Shown: positions 16,974-25,080 of the stretch, in pieces
Numbering within the stretch: position 1 is the stretch's first letter
Layout: the number at the start of each line of letters is the position of its first letter
Assembly (NCBI GenBank): GCA_003217735.2
Contig: CP031585.1
Coordinates: 434,001 to 498,000, forward strand
Direction of reading: 5' to 3'
DNA length: 64,000 bases
From: Marinibacterium anthonyi
GTDB taxonomy: Bacteria > Pseudomonadota > Alphaproteobacteria > Rhodobacterales > Rhodobacteraceae
The notes under the pieces: model-generated
What the model was told of the DNA's origin: nothing
Seen by the model: only the letters and a program-made list of their open reading frames with translations
Databases searched by the model: none
Position numbers and translations under genes: made by a program

Positions 16974-17453
16974 ATGACATTTGACACCCAAAGCTTTGCC
17001 CCCGCCATGCGCCTTGGCGCCGGCGCGATCGCCCTGGTCCTGGTTGCCGCCTGCGATGACCTCGGCACGATGGACATGTCCTCCGCCTCCGGCACCGCGT
17101 CGCCCACCCCGGTCAGTGCAACCGCCCAACAGCCCGATTCCATCGTCGGCAAGTGGGAGATGTTCCCGGCCATCGGCCCGTCCACCAAGGGCTGCTCGAT
17201 CGAATTCATGTCCAGCGCGTTAAGCGCGACCAAGGGCCGGGTCAGCCCGTTTGCCTGCCATACGGTCGAAGGCCTGGGCGGGGTGAACGGCATCGCCCGG
17301 ATCAACGGCTGGGAACGCAAGGGCCGCACGATCATCCTGTCCGGCATCGCCGATTCCAACATCGGCACGATCGACCTGCCGGTCAATTCCTTCACGGACC
17401 GCATCTCCGGCGTCACCCGCGACGACATCCGTTTCACGATGGTCCGCAAGTAA
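16974..17453 (+). CDS. Putative lipoprotein, possibly Inh/AprI-like
   Basis: The 159-residue product has an N-terminal hydrophobic helix ending in a lipobox (LVLVAAC near residue 27), so it should be a lipid-anchored envelope protein. A Ser/Thr/Pro-rich linker follows. The folded part (IVGKWEMFPAIGPSTKGCSI to the end) has two cysteines that could form a disulfide and a GxW start reminiscent of the Inh/AprI protease-inhibitor and Omp19 beta-barrel family; this is a weak resemblance only. It stands alone, 294 bp from the divergent dehydrogenase operon, and I see nothing certain in that gap. Confidence 0.65.
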   Translation: MTFDTQSFAPAMRLGAGAIALVLVAACDDLGTMDMSSASGTASPTPVSATAQQPDSIVGKWEMFPAIGPSTKGCSIEFMSSALSATKGRVSPFACHTVEGLGGVNGIARINGWERKGRTIILSGIADSNIGTIDLPVNSFTDRISGVTRDDIRFTMVRK

Positions 17454-17612
17454 GCACCGGGCCGGGGGCCAACCGGCCCCCGATCCGCTCCTCCCCGCGC
17501 GGTGCCAGGGCTGTGCGTGGGCGGCTCCCCGGCGGGCACCCCGTCGCCCGTGATGGCAAAGGGCCGTGCCATCGGCACAGACCCGTGCGATACCTTCCGC
17601 AGGAGGTCTCCC

Positions 17613-18023
17613 ATGCCCAACCGCATCGCGCTCTTTTCCCTGCTGGTCCCGGATTACGACAAGGCGCTGGCCTTCTTCCTGCGCATCGGCTTCGAATGTC
17701 GCGAAGACACTGACCTGGGCAATGGCAAGCGCTGGGTCCGGATCGCGCCGCCTTCGGGTGAAACCGAAATCCTGCTGGCCCGCGCCGTCGGAGACCGTCA
17801 GCGCGCCGCCATCGGCGAACAGGGCGGCGGCCGCGTCTGGCTGTTCCTGCAGACCGAGGATTTCGATGCGGATTACCGGCGCCTGCAGGCCGAAGGCGTG
17901 GTTTTCGAAACCGGGCCGCGCCAGGAACCTTATGGCCGGGTGGCCGTCTGGAGCGATCCCTGGGGAAACCGCTGGGACCTGATCGAATACGCCCATGCTG
18001 ATCGCAGCGGAACAGACCGCTGA
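17613..18023 (+). CDS. VOC-family (glyoxalase-like) protein
   Basis: This 136-residue protein is a vicinal oxygen chelate domain: it opens ALFSLLVPDYDKALAFFLRI, has the paired beta-alpha-beta-beta-beta modules, and closes with GRVAVWSDPWGNRWDLIEY, whose glutamate is the usual metal ligand. Family members include glyoxalases, dioxygenases and antibiotic-binding proteins; which applies is not visible. AGGAGG lies seven bases before the ATG. A hairpin with GGTGCGCA arms follows the stop. Confidence 0.85.
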   Translation: MPNRIALFSLLVPDYDKALAFFLRIGFECREDTDLGNGKRWVRIAPPSGETEILLARAVGDRQRAAIGEQGGGRVWLFLQTEDFDADYRRLQAEGVVFETGPRQEPYGRVAVWSDPWGNRWDLIEYAHADRSGTDR

Positions 18024-18030
18024 CCTGTAG

Positions 18031-18050
18031 GGTGCGCATTCATGCGCACC
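18031..18050. repeat. Hairpin GGTGCGCA / TGCGCACC
   Basis: GGTGCGCA (18031-18038) and TGCGCACC (18043-18050) form an eight-base stem with a TTCA loop, eight bases past the VOC gene stop. No T run follows on the plus strand. It may be an mRNA-stabilising 3' hairpin or a REP-like unit. Confidence 0.5.
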
Positions 18051-18148
18051 ACCCCCAACAAAAATCCCGCCCGGAGCCTTCACCCCGCGCGGGACATCGT
18101 TAACAGAGGGTAAAACCGCCTCTGTAACCCATTGAAAAGGTTGAACGC

Positions 18149-18178
18149 GCCTGATGTCCCACGCGTGGGACATCAGGC
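18149..18178. repeat. Perfect 30-bp palindrome next to leuC stop
   Basis: The arm GCCTGATGTCCCACG is followed directly by its exact reverse complement, with no spacer. It begins six bases beyond the leuC stop. On the minus strand no immediate T run follows (a TTTT lies about ten bases on), so it is not a standard terminator, but a cruciform or RNA hairpin ending leuC mRNA is plausible. It is symmetrical, so it could serve either strand. Confidence 0.6.
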
Positions 18179-18184
18179 AGGGTC

Positions 18185-19591
18185 TTACATCAGGTCGCGC
18201 ACGTCCGTCAGCTTGCCGGTGACGGCGGCGGCGGCGGCCATGGCGGGGCTCACCAGGTGGGTGCGCCCTCCGCGGCCCTGCCGGCCCTCGAAATTCCGGT
18301 TCGACGTCGAGGCACAGCGTTCCCCCGGCGCGAGCTGGTCAGGGTTCATCGCCAGGCACATCGAGCAGCCCGCCAGGCGCCATTCGAACCCGGCCTCCTT
18401 GAAGATATCCGCCAGCCCTTCTTCCTCGGCCTGGGCGCGCACAAGGCCGGAGCCCGGAACCACCATGGCCCGCATGCCGTCCTTGACCTTCTTGCCCTTC
18501 AGGATCTCGGCCGCGGCGCGCAGATCCTCGATCCGCCCGTTGGTGCAGGACCCGATGAAGACCGCGTCGATCGCGATATCCGACAGCGCCATGCCCGGCG
18601 TCAGCCCCATGTAATCCAGCGACCGCTTCGCCGCGTCGACCTTGCCGCCCTTGAAATCCTCGGGCGCGGGCACCGTCGCGGTGATCGGCAGGACGTCCTC
18701 GGGCGAGGTGCCCCAGGTCACCACCGGCGCGATATCCTCGCCCCGGATGGTGATGACCTTGTCCCAATGGGCGTCGTCGTCGGAATAAAGCGTCTTCCAC
18801 CACGCCAGCGCGGCTTCCCACTGCGCGCCCTTGGGCGCGTGGGGGCGGCCCATGACGTAGTCGAACGTCGTCTGGTCCGGCGCGATCAGGCCGGCGCGGG
18901 CGCCGCCTTCGATCGCCATGTTGCAGACGGTCATGCGGCCTTCCATCGACAGGTCACGGATCGCCTCGCCGCAATATTCGATGACATAGCCGGTGCCGCC
19001 GGCGGTGCCGGTCTTGCCGATGACCGTCAGCGTGATGTCCTTGGCGGTCACTCCCGGCGCAAGCTTGCCGGTGATCTCGACCTTCATGTTCTTGGACTTC
19101 TTCTGGATCAGTGTCTGGGTGGCCAGCACGTGTTCCACCTCGGACGTGCCGATGCCGTGCGCCAGCGCGCCGAAGGCGCCGTGGGTCGCGGTGTGGCTGT
19201 CGCCGCAGACGACGGTCATGCCCGGCAGGGTCCAGCCCTGTTCGGGGCCGACGATATGCACGATGCCCTGGCGGATGTCCGAGACGGGATAATAGTGGAT
19301 CCCGAATTCCCTGGCGTTCGTATCAAGGGCGGCCACCTGGATGCGGCTGTCCTCGGTCATGTTCTCGGGGTTCTCGCGCCCCTCGGTCGTGGGCACGTTG
19401 TGGTCCGGCACCGCGATGGTCCGGTCGGGCGCGCGCACCTTGCGGTTTGCCATGCGCAGGCCTTCGAAGGCCTGCGGGCTGGTCACTTCGTGAACCAGGT
19501 GGCGGTCGATATAAAGAAGGCTGGTGCCGTCCTCGGCCTCGTGGGCCACGTGCGCGTCCCAAATCTTGTCATAGAGTGTCTTGGGGGACAT
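18185..19591 (-). CDS. leuC: 3-isopropylmalate dehydratase large subunit
   Basis: LeuC is the aconitase-type catalytic subunit of isopropylmalate isomerase. The 468-residue protein is full length. It begins with [15 protein letters not shown], carries [14 protein letters not shown], and provides the three cluster cysteines in [14 protein letters not shown] and [10 protein letters not shown]. The 4Fe-4S cluster acts in the cytoplasm with LeuD. It is on the same strand as leuD and leuB but not contiguous with them. No leader peptide is evident upstream; the 268 bp before it hold no gene that I can support. Confidence 0.97.
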   Translation of the reverse strand: MSPKTLYDKIWDAHVAHEAEDGTSLLYIDRHLVHEVTSPQAFEGLRMANRKVRAPDRTIAVPDHNVPTTEGRENPENMTEDSRIQVAALDTNAREFGIHYYPVSDIRQGIVHIVGPEQGWTLPGMTVVCGDSHTATHGAFGALAHGIGTSEVEHVLATQTLIQKKSKNMKVEITGKLAPGVTAKDITLTVIGKTGTAGGTGYVIEYCGEAIRDLSMEGRMTVCNMAIEGGARAGLIAPDQTTFDYVMGRPHAPKGAQWEAALAWWKTLYSDDDAHWDKVITIRGEDIAPVVTWGTSPEDVLPITATVPAPEDFKGGKVDAAKRSLDYMGLTPGMALSDIAIDAVFIGSCTNGRIEDLRAAAEILKGKKVKDGMRAMVVPGSGLVRAQAEEEGLADIFKEAGFEWRLAGCSMCLAMNPDQLAPGERCASTSNRNFEGRQGRGGRTHLVSPAMAAAAAVTGKLTDVRDLM

Positions 19592-19859
19592 CTGTCCTCT
19601 CCCATCATGCTTGAATTGAACTGGCGAAGGGGAAGGTGCCCCTATAGGCGAGCCTGGACGGAAAGCGTCGCGCCGAAAAACCGCTCGCGCAGGCGCGTGC
19701 GGTCCGGCAGGTTCCTCGTGCTTTCCGAGACATGATCCATGGATCGTCAGATACGCCCGCCGCCTGTTGCAATCAAGCCGCGAAACGTGGCTTCATGGCC
19801 GAACCCCGCCGCGGCGCTACATCAGTCCGGCACGATGCCCCATCCCGACAAGGGCCTGA

Positions 19860-21254
19860 ATGAGCCAGCACACGAGTTCGCAGAACCTGACGACAGGAAC
19901 CGAAGCGCCGCCGCTGGTGGCGACCGACCTGCCGGTGGATCCGCGCGAGGCGGCGCAGGAGGTGATGGGCTGGGCCGACAGCATCTGGACCGCCATCATC
20001 ACGCCCGGCTGGCGGCAATACCAGATCGCGATCCTGCTGGCCCTGCTGGTCCTGTCCTTCGTGCTGCGGCTGCTGACGCGGGGGCGGGTCGATGCCTGGA
20101 TGCGGGCGCGCGAAGGCTGGCCGAAATGGCGGCTGCGAACGCTGATCCATCTGCGCGACAGGCTGACGATGATCTATTTCGTGATCCTGTCCTGGGGCGT
20201 CTACTGGATCATGCAGCAGGCCACCTGGCCATCCCGCAGCCGACTGATCGGGATCTTCGCGACGCTGGCCTTCGCCTGGCTGGCCATCGGGCTGGGGTCG
20301 CGGCTGGTGCGGAACCGGTCGCTGCGGCGGCTGGTGGAATGGTCGCTGTGGGCCTATGCCTCGCTGGCCGCGCTGGGGTGGCTGGACGAGGCGGTGCAGT
20401 TCCTCGACAGCCTGGCGCTGAGCATCGGGACGTTCCGCCTGTCGGCGCTGCTTCTGATCAAGGCGGTGCTGGTGATCGCCGCGCTGCTGGTCGGCGCGCG
20501 CCTGCTGACGCAGGCCGCCGCCGGCGGGCTGAGGCGGAACGAGGATATCTCGCCGTCGATGCAGGTGCTGGCGATCAAGATCACCCAGCTGATCCTGTAT
20601 GGCATCGTCGTGCTGATCGGGATCCAGACGCTGGGGTTCGACCTGTCGGGGCTGGCGATCCTGTCGGGCGCCATCGGGGTCGGGATCGGGTTCGGCCTGC
20701 AGAAGGTCGTGTCGAACCTGGTGTCGGGGGTGATCATCCTGCTGGACCGGTCGATCAAGCCCGGCGACGTGATCTCGCTGGGCGAAACGTTCGGGTGGAT
20801 CGATTCGCTGGGCGCGCGGTACGTGTCGGTCGTGACGCGGGACGGACGGGAATACCTGATCCCGAACGAGGACCTGATCACCGGCCAGGTGGTGAACTGG
20901 ACGCATTCGAACGACCGGGTGCGGCTGGATATCTATTTTGGCACCTCCTACCACGACGATCCGCATCTGGTGCGCCGCGTGGCGATCGCGGCGGCGACGG
21001 GGGTGAACCGGGTGCTGGCGGTGCCCAATGCGCCGGTGTGCCATATCGTGGGGTTCGGAGACAGTTCGGTCGACTATATCCTGCGCTTCTGGATCTCGGA
21101 TCCGACTTCGGGGCTGACCAACGTGCGGGGAAATGTCTATCTTGCACTTTGGGACGCTTTCCAGGAGAACGGCATTTCGATTCCATTCCCACAGCGGGAA
21201 GTGCGGCTTCTGGGCGACGATCTGCCCGTGAAAGAGCCTGAAGACAGGGCCTGA
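19860..21254 (+). CDS. MscS-family mechanosensitive ion channel
   Basis: The 464-residue inner-membrane protein has several N-terminal hydrophobic helices (about residues 55-75, 105-122, 135-155, 160-180, 205-230), then the conserved pore helix and beta domain of MscS: LSGLAILSGAIGVGIGFGLQKVVSNLVSGVIILLDRSIKPGD (described here in parts) near residues 260-300, followed by VGWIDSLGARYVSV-like and IPNEDLI segments. Such channels open under membrane tension and release solutes on osmotic downshock. Extra N-terminal helices make it longer than E. coli MscS. It is a single gene ahead of rsfS. Confidence 0.92.
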   Translation: MSQHTSSQNLTTGTEAPPLVATDLPVDPREAAQEVMGWADSIWTAIITPGWRQYQIAILLALLVLSFVLRLLTRGRVDAWMRAREGWPKWRLRTLIHLRDRLTMIYFVILSWGVYWIMQQATWPSRSRLIGIFATLAFAWLAIGLGSRLVRNRSLRRLVEWSLWAYASLAALGWLDEAVQFLDSLALSIGTFRLSALLLIKAVLVIAALLVGARLLTQAAAGGLRRNEDISPSMQVLAIKITQLILYGIVVLIGIQTLGFDLSGLAILSGAIGVGIGFGLQKVVSNLVSGVIILLDRSIKPGDVISLGETFGWIDSLGARYVSVVTRDGREYLIPNEDLITGQVVNWTHSNDRVRLDIYFGTSYHDDPHLVRRVAIAAATGVNRVLAVPNAPVCHIVGFGDSSVDYILRFWISDPTSGLTNVRGNVYLALWDAFQENGISIPFPQREVRLLGDDLPVKEPEDRA

Positions 21255-21410
21255 CGGGCGCTGCCATGTCAGTGTCATTGAAACGACACGCCCGACTTGC
21301 TACCTTTGGACCATCCGGGCGCCGCGGACAGACGGCGCGTTTCATAGGAGGACGATGTCCTGTCAACCCACGCTGACGCGGCTGTGGCCGCTGATGACCG
21401 GGCTGGCCTG

Positions 21411-21773
21411 ATGGCTGCCCAGATGGATTACACCAGCGAGGACCTGCTGGCGCGTATCCTTTCTTCCCTTTCCGATGACAAGGCCGAAGACGTCGTGCAG
21501 ATCGATCTGCGCGGGAAAACGTCCATGGGCGATTACATGGTGATCGCTTCGGGCCGGTCGACCCGTCAGGTGTCGGCCATGTCGGAGAAGCTGGTCGAGA
21601 GACTGAAAGCCGATTTCGGTCTGAACGCCCGTGTCGAAGGCAAGGATGCCGGCGACTGGGTCCTGATCGACACCGGCGACGTGATCGTTCACGTGTTCCG
21701 ACCGGAAGTCCGCGAGTTCTACCAGCTCGAGAAGATGTGGATGCCGGCGGGCGGTACCGCCCTGCGCAACTGA
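21411..21773 (+). CDS. rsfS: Ribosome silencing factor RsfS
   Basis: RsfS binds ribosomal protein L14 and blocks subunit joining in stationary phase. The 120 residues include DLLARILSSLSDDKAEDVVQIDL, DYMVIASGRSTRQVSAM and the end GDWVLIDTGDVIVHVFRPEVREFYQLEKMW, all diagnostic. The start is uncertain. ATG 21411 overlaps the TGA of a short 18-codon frame beginning at ATG 21355, which owns the strong AGGAGG. The rsfS frame stays open upstream to 21348 with a GTG at 21384 and a CTG at 21360. It precedes rlmH by 52 bp, the usual bacterial order. Confidence 0.93.
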   Translation: MAAQMDYTSEDLLARILSSLSDDKAEDVVQIDLRGKTSMGDYMVIASGRSTRQVSAMSEKLVERLKADFGLNARVEGKDAGDWVLIDTGDVIVHVFRPEVREFYQLEKMWMPAGGTALRN

Positions 21774-21825
21774 TCCTTCGCGCCCCGGTCTGACTGAAAC
21801 GGATACCGGGGAGCCATAGTTGCCC

Positions 21826-22296
21826 ATGCGCGTGCAGATTTGCGCGGTCGGTCGCTTGCGGTCCGGCCCCGAGAAAACCCTTGTCGACGATTACCTGACC
21901 CGCTTTGCGCGGACCGGCCGGGCCCATGGTTTCGGCCCGGCGGAGGTGTGCGAGGTCGAGGACAGGAAGGGCGGTGGATCGCCGGCCGAAGCGGTTTTGT
22001 TGCGCAAGGCGCTGCCGGGGGGCGCGGTGATCTGTTGCCTGGATGAACGGGGATCGGTGATGAGCTCGCCGGTCTTTGCAGACCGTCTCGCGGCCTGGCG
22101 GGACGAGGGGCGGGGGGACGTGGCCTTTGTCATCGGCGGCGCCGACGGGATCGCGCCGGATCTGGTGGCCGAGGCGGATTTCAAGCTGTCCTTCGGCCAG
22201 ATGGTCTGGCCCCACATGCTGGCCCGCGTGATGCTGGCCGAGCAACTTTATCGCGCCGCCACGATCCTGGCCGGGTCGCCCTATCACCGGGCCTGA
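21826..22296 (+). CDS. rlmH: 23S rRNA pseudouridine-1915 N3-methyltransferase
   Basis: RlmH methylates pseudouridine 1915 in helix 69 of 23S rRNA, acting on the 70S ribosome. The 156-residue SPOUT-class protein matches the family length. Visible features are the N-terminal QICAVGRLRSGPEKTLVDDY, the SAM-knot region VAFVIGGADGIAPDL, and the C-terminal LSFGQMVWPHMLARVMLAEQLYRA with conserved Tyr-Arg and the HR near the end (SPYHRA). It follows rsfS and is probably co-transcribed with it. Confidence 0.95.
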   Translation: MRVQICAVGRLRSGPEKTLVDDYLTRFARTGRAHGFGPAEVCEVEDRKGGGSPAEAVLLRKALPGGAVICCLDERGSVMSSPVFADRLAAWRDEGRGDVAFVIGGADGIAPDLVAEADFKLSFGQMVWPHMLARVMLAEQLYRAATILAGSPYHRA

Positions 22297-22330
22297 AGCG
22301 AGGCTTGATCGGGAGCCTGAATTTGGCGGA

Positions 22331-22346
22331 GGCGGGCACGCCCGCC
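22331..22346. terminator. Short GC hairpin after rlmH
   Basis: GGCGGG and CCCGCC pair around a CACG loop 35 bp past the rlmH stop, followed by ATTCCTTCC. It lies between rlmH and a convergent minus-strand gene. The tail is weak, so the call is tentative. Confidence 0.35.
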
Positions 22347-22410
22347 ATTCCTTCCACTCACGCTCTGCCTCCGGCAGATCGCTCGGGCCGCGCGTGGCGG
22401 CCGGCCGGCT

Positions 22411-22758
22411 TCAGTCCAGATCGACCGTGTACGTGGTTTCGGCCCAGCCATCGACCAGGCAGCGCGCCCGGACCTGCACCCGTGTGATTCCGTCGGGGAT
22501 CTGCACGCCGGACAGGCTGCGGGTGAAGGGCTGTTCGTGTTCATGCGGATGCACGAGGTCCCGCATCCCCAGTTCGGTCCCGTCCGGCGCCAGCACGTGC
22601 CAGCCGTCGGCATAATGGTCCCAGCCGGTATCGGGATGGGTGAGCGTGACGTCGAATCGCCACCCCGCGCCGGTCTGGCGGGCGGTCACCGCCTTAATCA
22701 TCGGGGCGTCGGCCAGGGCGGGGGTGGCGAGGAAGGCCAGGGGCAGAAGCGATCTCAT
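22411..22758 (-). CDS. Small secreted protein of unknown function
   Basis: The 115-residue protein has a clear signal peptide (MRSLLPLAFLATPALADAP, cleavage after ALADA or so) and a mature beta-rich domain: GWRFDVTLTHPDTGWDHYAD, a histidine cluster HPHEHEQPFTRSL, and a closing VQVRARCLVDGW. Histidines and the DGWDHYADGWHV-type region hint at metal binding or an immunoglobulin-like fold, but I do not recognise a family with certainty. It lies 19 bases after the DUF599 gene on the same strand and is probably in its operon. Confidence 0.7.
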   Translation of the reverse strand: MRSLLPLAFLATPALADAPMIKAVTARQTGAGWRFDVTLTHPDTGWDHYADGWHVLAPDGTELGMRDLVHPHEHEQPFTRSLSGVQIPDGITRVQVRARCLVDGWAETTYTVDLD

Positions 22759-22777
22759 GGCCCCATCCTAGCGCATG

Positions 22778-23500
22778 TCAGCCGTCTCCGGGGCTCACGT
22801 CCTGGTGTGGCAGGGCCAGCAGCGCCGCGCGCGAGAGGGACGCGAATTCGCGCCGGTAAAGCATGGCGGTGGTGGCGATGGTGGCCACGATCAGGGGGAT
22901 GGAGCCAAAGAGCCAGGCCGCCGAGGCCAGGCTGAAATATGTCGCCCGCATCGCCTTGTTGAAGGCGCGTGCGGCGGTGATCGACACTTCGGCGGCCTGC
23001 CCGGCGCGCGGATAGGCGTGCGGGTCGTCGGGCTTGTTGGGCACCGCGGCCATCAGGATCGCGGTGTAGCCGAACAGCCGGTGCGACCAGACGAACTTCA
23101 GGAACGCGTGGGACAGGAACAGCAGGATCACGATCAGCTTGATTTCCCACACCACCTGGGGGGAATTGATCAGGCTGAGGTCCCCGGCGACATCGACCAG
23201 CGGCTTGGGGTTGCCGATCAGCGCCAGCCCGCCGCCGATCGCCAGCATGGCGGCCGAGGCGAAGAAGGCCGTGCCCTGGCGCATCAGCCCCAGCACCTGG
23301 CTGTCGAACATGCGCGGCTGGCGCGTCACCATCTCGCGCATCCAGTCGCGCCGGTAGGCGTTCATCAGGACCGACACCGAGGGGCGACCCTTGGGCGGGT
23401 TTTCGATATAATAGCTGATGACGATCCAGCACAGCATCAGCAGGGCCAATGCGGCGGCGTCGGTCAGGGTGAAAAGCGTGATACGGTCGAACCAGGTCAT
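22778..23500 (-). CDS. DUF599-family membrane protein
   Basis: The 240-residue inner-membrane protein opens with a helix (LTDAAALALLMLCWIVISYYI) followed by the conserved NAYRRDWMREMVTRQPRMFDSQVL segment that marks DUF599, then three more helices. The function of the family is unknown. Start 23500 (MTWFDRITLF) is preferred to upstream codons because the following helix begins properly there. It is divergent from glcD with an 80-bp gap. Confidence 0.82.
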   Translation of the reverse strand: MTWFDRITLFTLTDAAALALLMLCWIVISYYIENPPKGRPSVSVLMNAYRRDWMREMVTRQPRMFDSQVLGLMRQGTAFFASAAMLAIGGGLALIGNPKPLVDVAGDLSLINSPQVVWEIKLIVILLFLSHAFLKFVWSHRLFGYTAILMAAVPNKPDDPHAYPRAGQAAEVSITAARAFNKAMRATYFSLASAAWLFGSIPLIVATIATTAMLYRREFASLSRAALLALPHQDVSPGDG

Positions 23501-23580
23501 GTGAGACACTAAGCAAATGGGCGCGCGCTTGTCAGCGGCCAGAATTGGTAATAATAGTTTACCAGAGGGGGAGGCCAGCC

Positions 23581-25020
23581 ATGCAGATGCCAGAGCCAAA
23601 CACCGCCATTCTTGCGCGCAAGGATCGCGTTGTCGCGCGTCTTCGCGACGTGTTGCCCGGCGGGGCGGTCATATCCGACCCGGCCGAAACGCGCGCCTAT
23701 GAATGCGACGCGCTGACCGCCTATCGCTGCGCCCCCATGGTCGCCGTTCTGCCCGGGTCCACGGCCGAGGTGTCCGCAGTCCTGAAGATCTGCCACGAGG
23801 AAGGCGTGCCGGTGGTGCCGCGCGGGGCGGGCACGTCGCTGGCGGGCGGGTCGTTGCCCACCGCCGATTGCGTGGTGCTGGGCGTGTCGCGGATGACGCA
23901 GGTGCTGGAGACCAACTATGCCGACCGCTACATCCGCCTGCAGACGGGGCGGACGAACCTGAGCGTGTCGGGCGCCGTGGCCGAGGCCGATTTCTTCTAT
24001 GCGCCGGACCCGTCGTCACAGCTGGCCTGCGCGATCTCGGGCAATATCGCGATGAATTCCGGCGGCGCGCATTGCCTGAAATACGGCGTGACGACGAACA
24101 ACCTGATGGGCGTGACCCTGGTGCTGATGGACGGCACCGTGGTCGAGATCGGCGGCGCGCACCTGGATGCCGGGGGTCTGGACCTGCTGGGGGTGATCTG
24201 TGGGTCCGAAGGGCAGCTGGGCGTGGTGACCGAGGCGACATTGCGGATCCTGCGCAAGCCCGAGGGCGCGCGTCCGGTGCTGATCGGCTTCGATGCAAGC
24301 GAGACGGCAGGGCATTGCGTGTCGGACATCATCCGGTCGGGCATCCTGCCGGTGGCGATCGAGTTCATGGACCGTCCCTGCATCGAGGCCTGCGAGGCCT
24401 TTGCCCATGCCGGATACCCGATGTGCGAGGCGCTGCTGATCGTCGAGGTCGAGGGATCGGAGGCCGAGATCGCCGACCAGCTGGATCGGATCATCGCCAT
24501 CGCCCGCACCCACGACCCCGTGGCGCTGCGCGAGGCGGGCGATGCCGACGAGGCGGCGCGGATCTGGCTGGGGCGCAAGTCGGCGTTTGGTGCCATGGGG
24601 CAGATCAACGACTACATGTGCCTGGACGGCACGATCCCGGTGTCCAGCCTGCCCGAGGTGCTGCGCCGGATCGGCGAGCTGTCGGAGGAATACGGGCTGG
24701 GCGTGGCCAATGTCTTTCACGCCGGGGACGGCAACATGCATCCGCTGATCCTGTACAACGCCAACACGCCCGGCCAGCTTGAGCTGTGCGAGGCGCTGGG
24801 GGCGGAGATCCTGAAGCTGTGCGTCGAGGTGGGCGGTTGCCTGACCGGCGAACATGGCGTGGGAGTCGAGAAGCGGGACCTGATGCTGCATCAGTACCGG
24901 CCCGTGGACCTGGAAGCGCAGATGGCGGTGAAGGATGTCTTTGACCCCGAATGGCTGCTGAACCCGGCGAAGGTGTTTCCGCTGACCTCGTCCGAGGCGC
25001 GGCGGATGGCGGCGGAATAG
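23581..25020 (+). CDS. glcD: Glycolate oxidase FAD-linked subunit
   Basis: GlcD is the FAD subunit of the GlcDEF complex that oxidises glycolate to glyoxylate at the membrane and feeds the respiratory chain. The 479-residue protein has the PCMH-type FAD domain (VVPRGAGTSLAGGSLPTADCV near residue 80, SGNIAMNSGGAHCLKYG near 155) and the C-terminal FAD-oxidase domain with NVFHAGDGNMHPLILYN and GGCLTGEHGVGVEK. GGGGAGG lies six bases before the ATG. glcE starts 60 bases downstream, after a pair of hairpins and a GGTATTT element. Confidence 0.95.
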   Translation: MQMPEPNTAILARKDRVVARLRDVLPGGAVISDPAETRAYECDALTAYRCAPMVAVLPGSTAEVSAVLKICHEEGVPVVPRGAGTSLAGGSLPTADCVVLGVSRMTQVLETNYADRYIRLQTGRTNLSVSGAVAEADFFYAPDPSSQLACAISGNIAMNSGGAHCLKYGVTTNNLMGVTLVLMDGTVVEIGGAHLDAGGLDLLGVICGSEGQLGVVTEATLRILRKPEGARPVLIGFDASETAGHCVSDIIRSGILPVAIEFMDRPCIEACEAFAHAGYPMCEALLIVEVEGSEAEIADQLDRIIAIARTHDPVALREAGDADEAARIWLGRKSAFGAMGQINDYMCLDGTIPVSSLPEVLRRIGELSEEYGLGVANVFHAGDGNMHPLILYNANTPGQLELCEALGAEILKLCVEVGGCLTGEHGVGVEKRDLMLHQYRPVDLEAQMAVKDVFDPEWLLNPAKVFPLTSSEARRMAAE

Positions 25021-25080
25021 GGGGCGCTGCCCCCGTCCTCCGGTGGAGGACTCCCCCGAGGTATTTGGGACCAAGAAGAA
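25020..25080 (+). repeat. Double hairpin plus GGTATTT/AAGAAGAA element, copy D
   Basis: Immediately after the glcD stop come two hairpins, GGGGG-CGCTG-CCCCC (25020-25034) and GTCCTCC-GGT-GGAGGAC (25035-25051), and then the element GAGGTATTTGGGACCAAG plus AAGAA (25058-25080). The last A is the first base of the glcE start codon. The related copy E at 63583-63607 also has a CCTCC/GGAGG hairpin in front of it. The block may end or stabilise part of the glcD mRNA and may modulate glcE translation. Confidence 0.65.
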
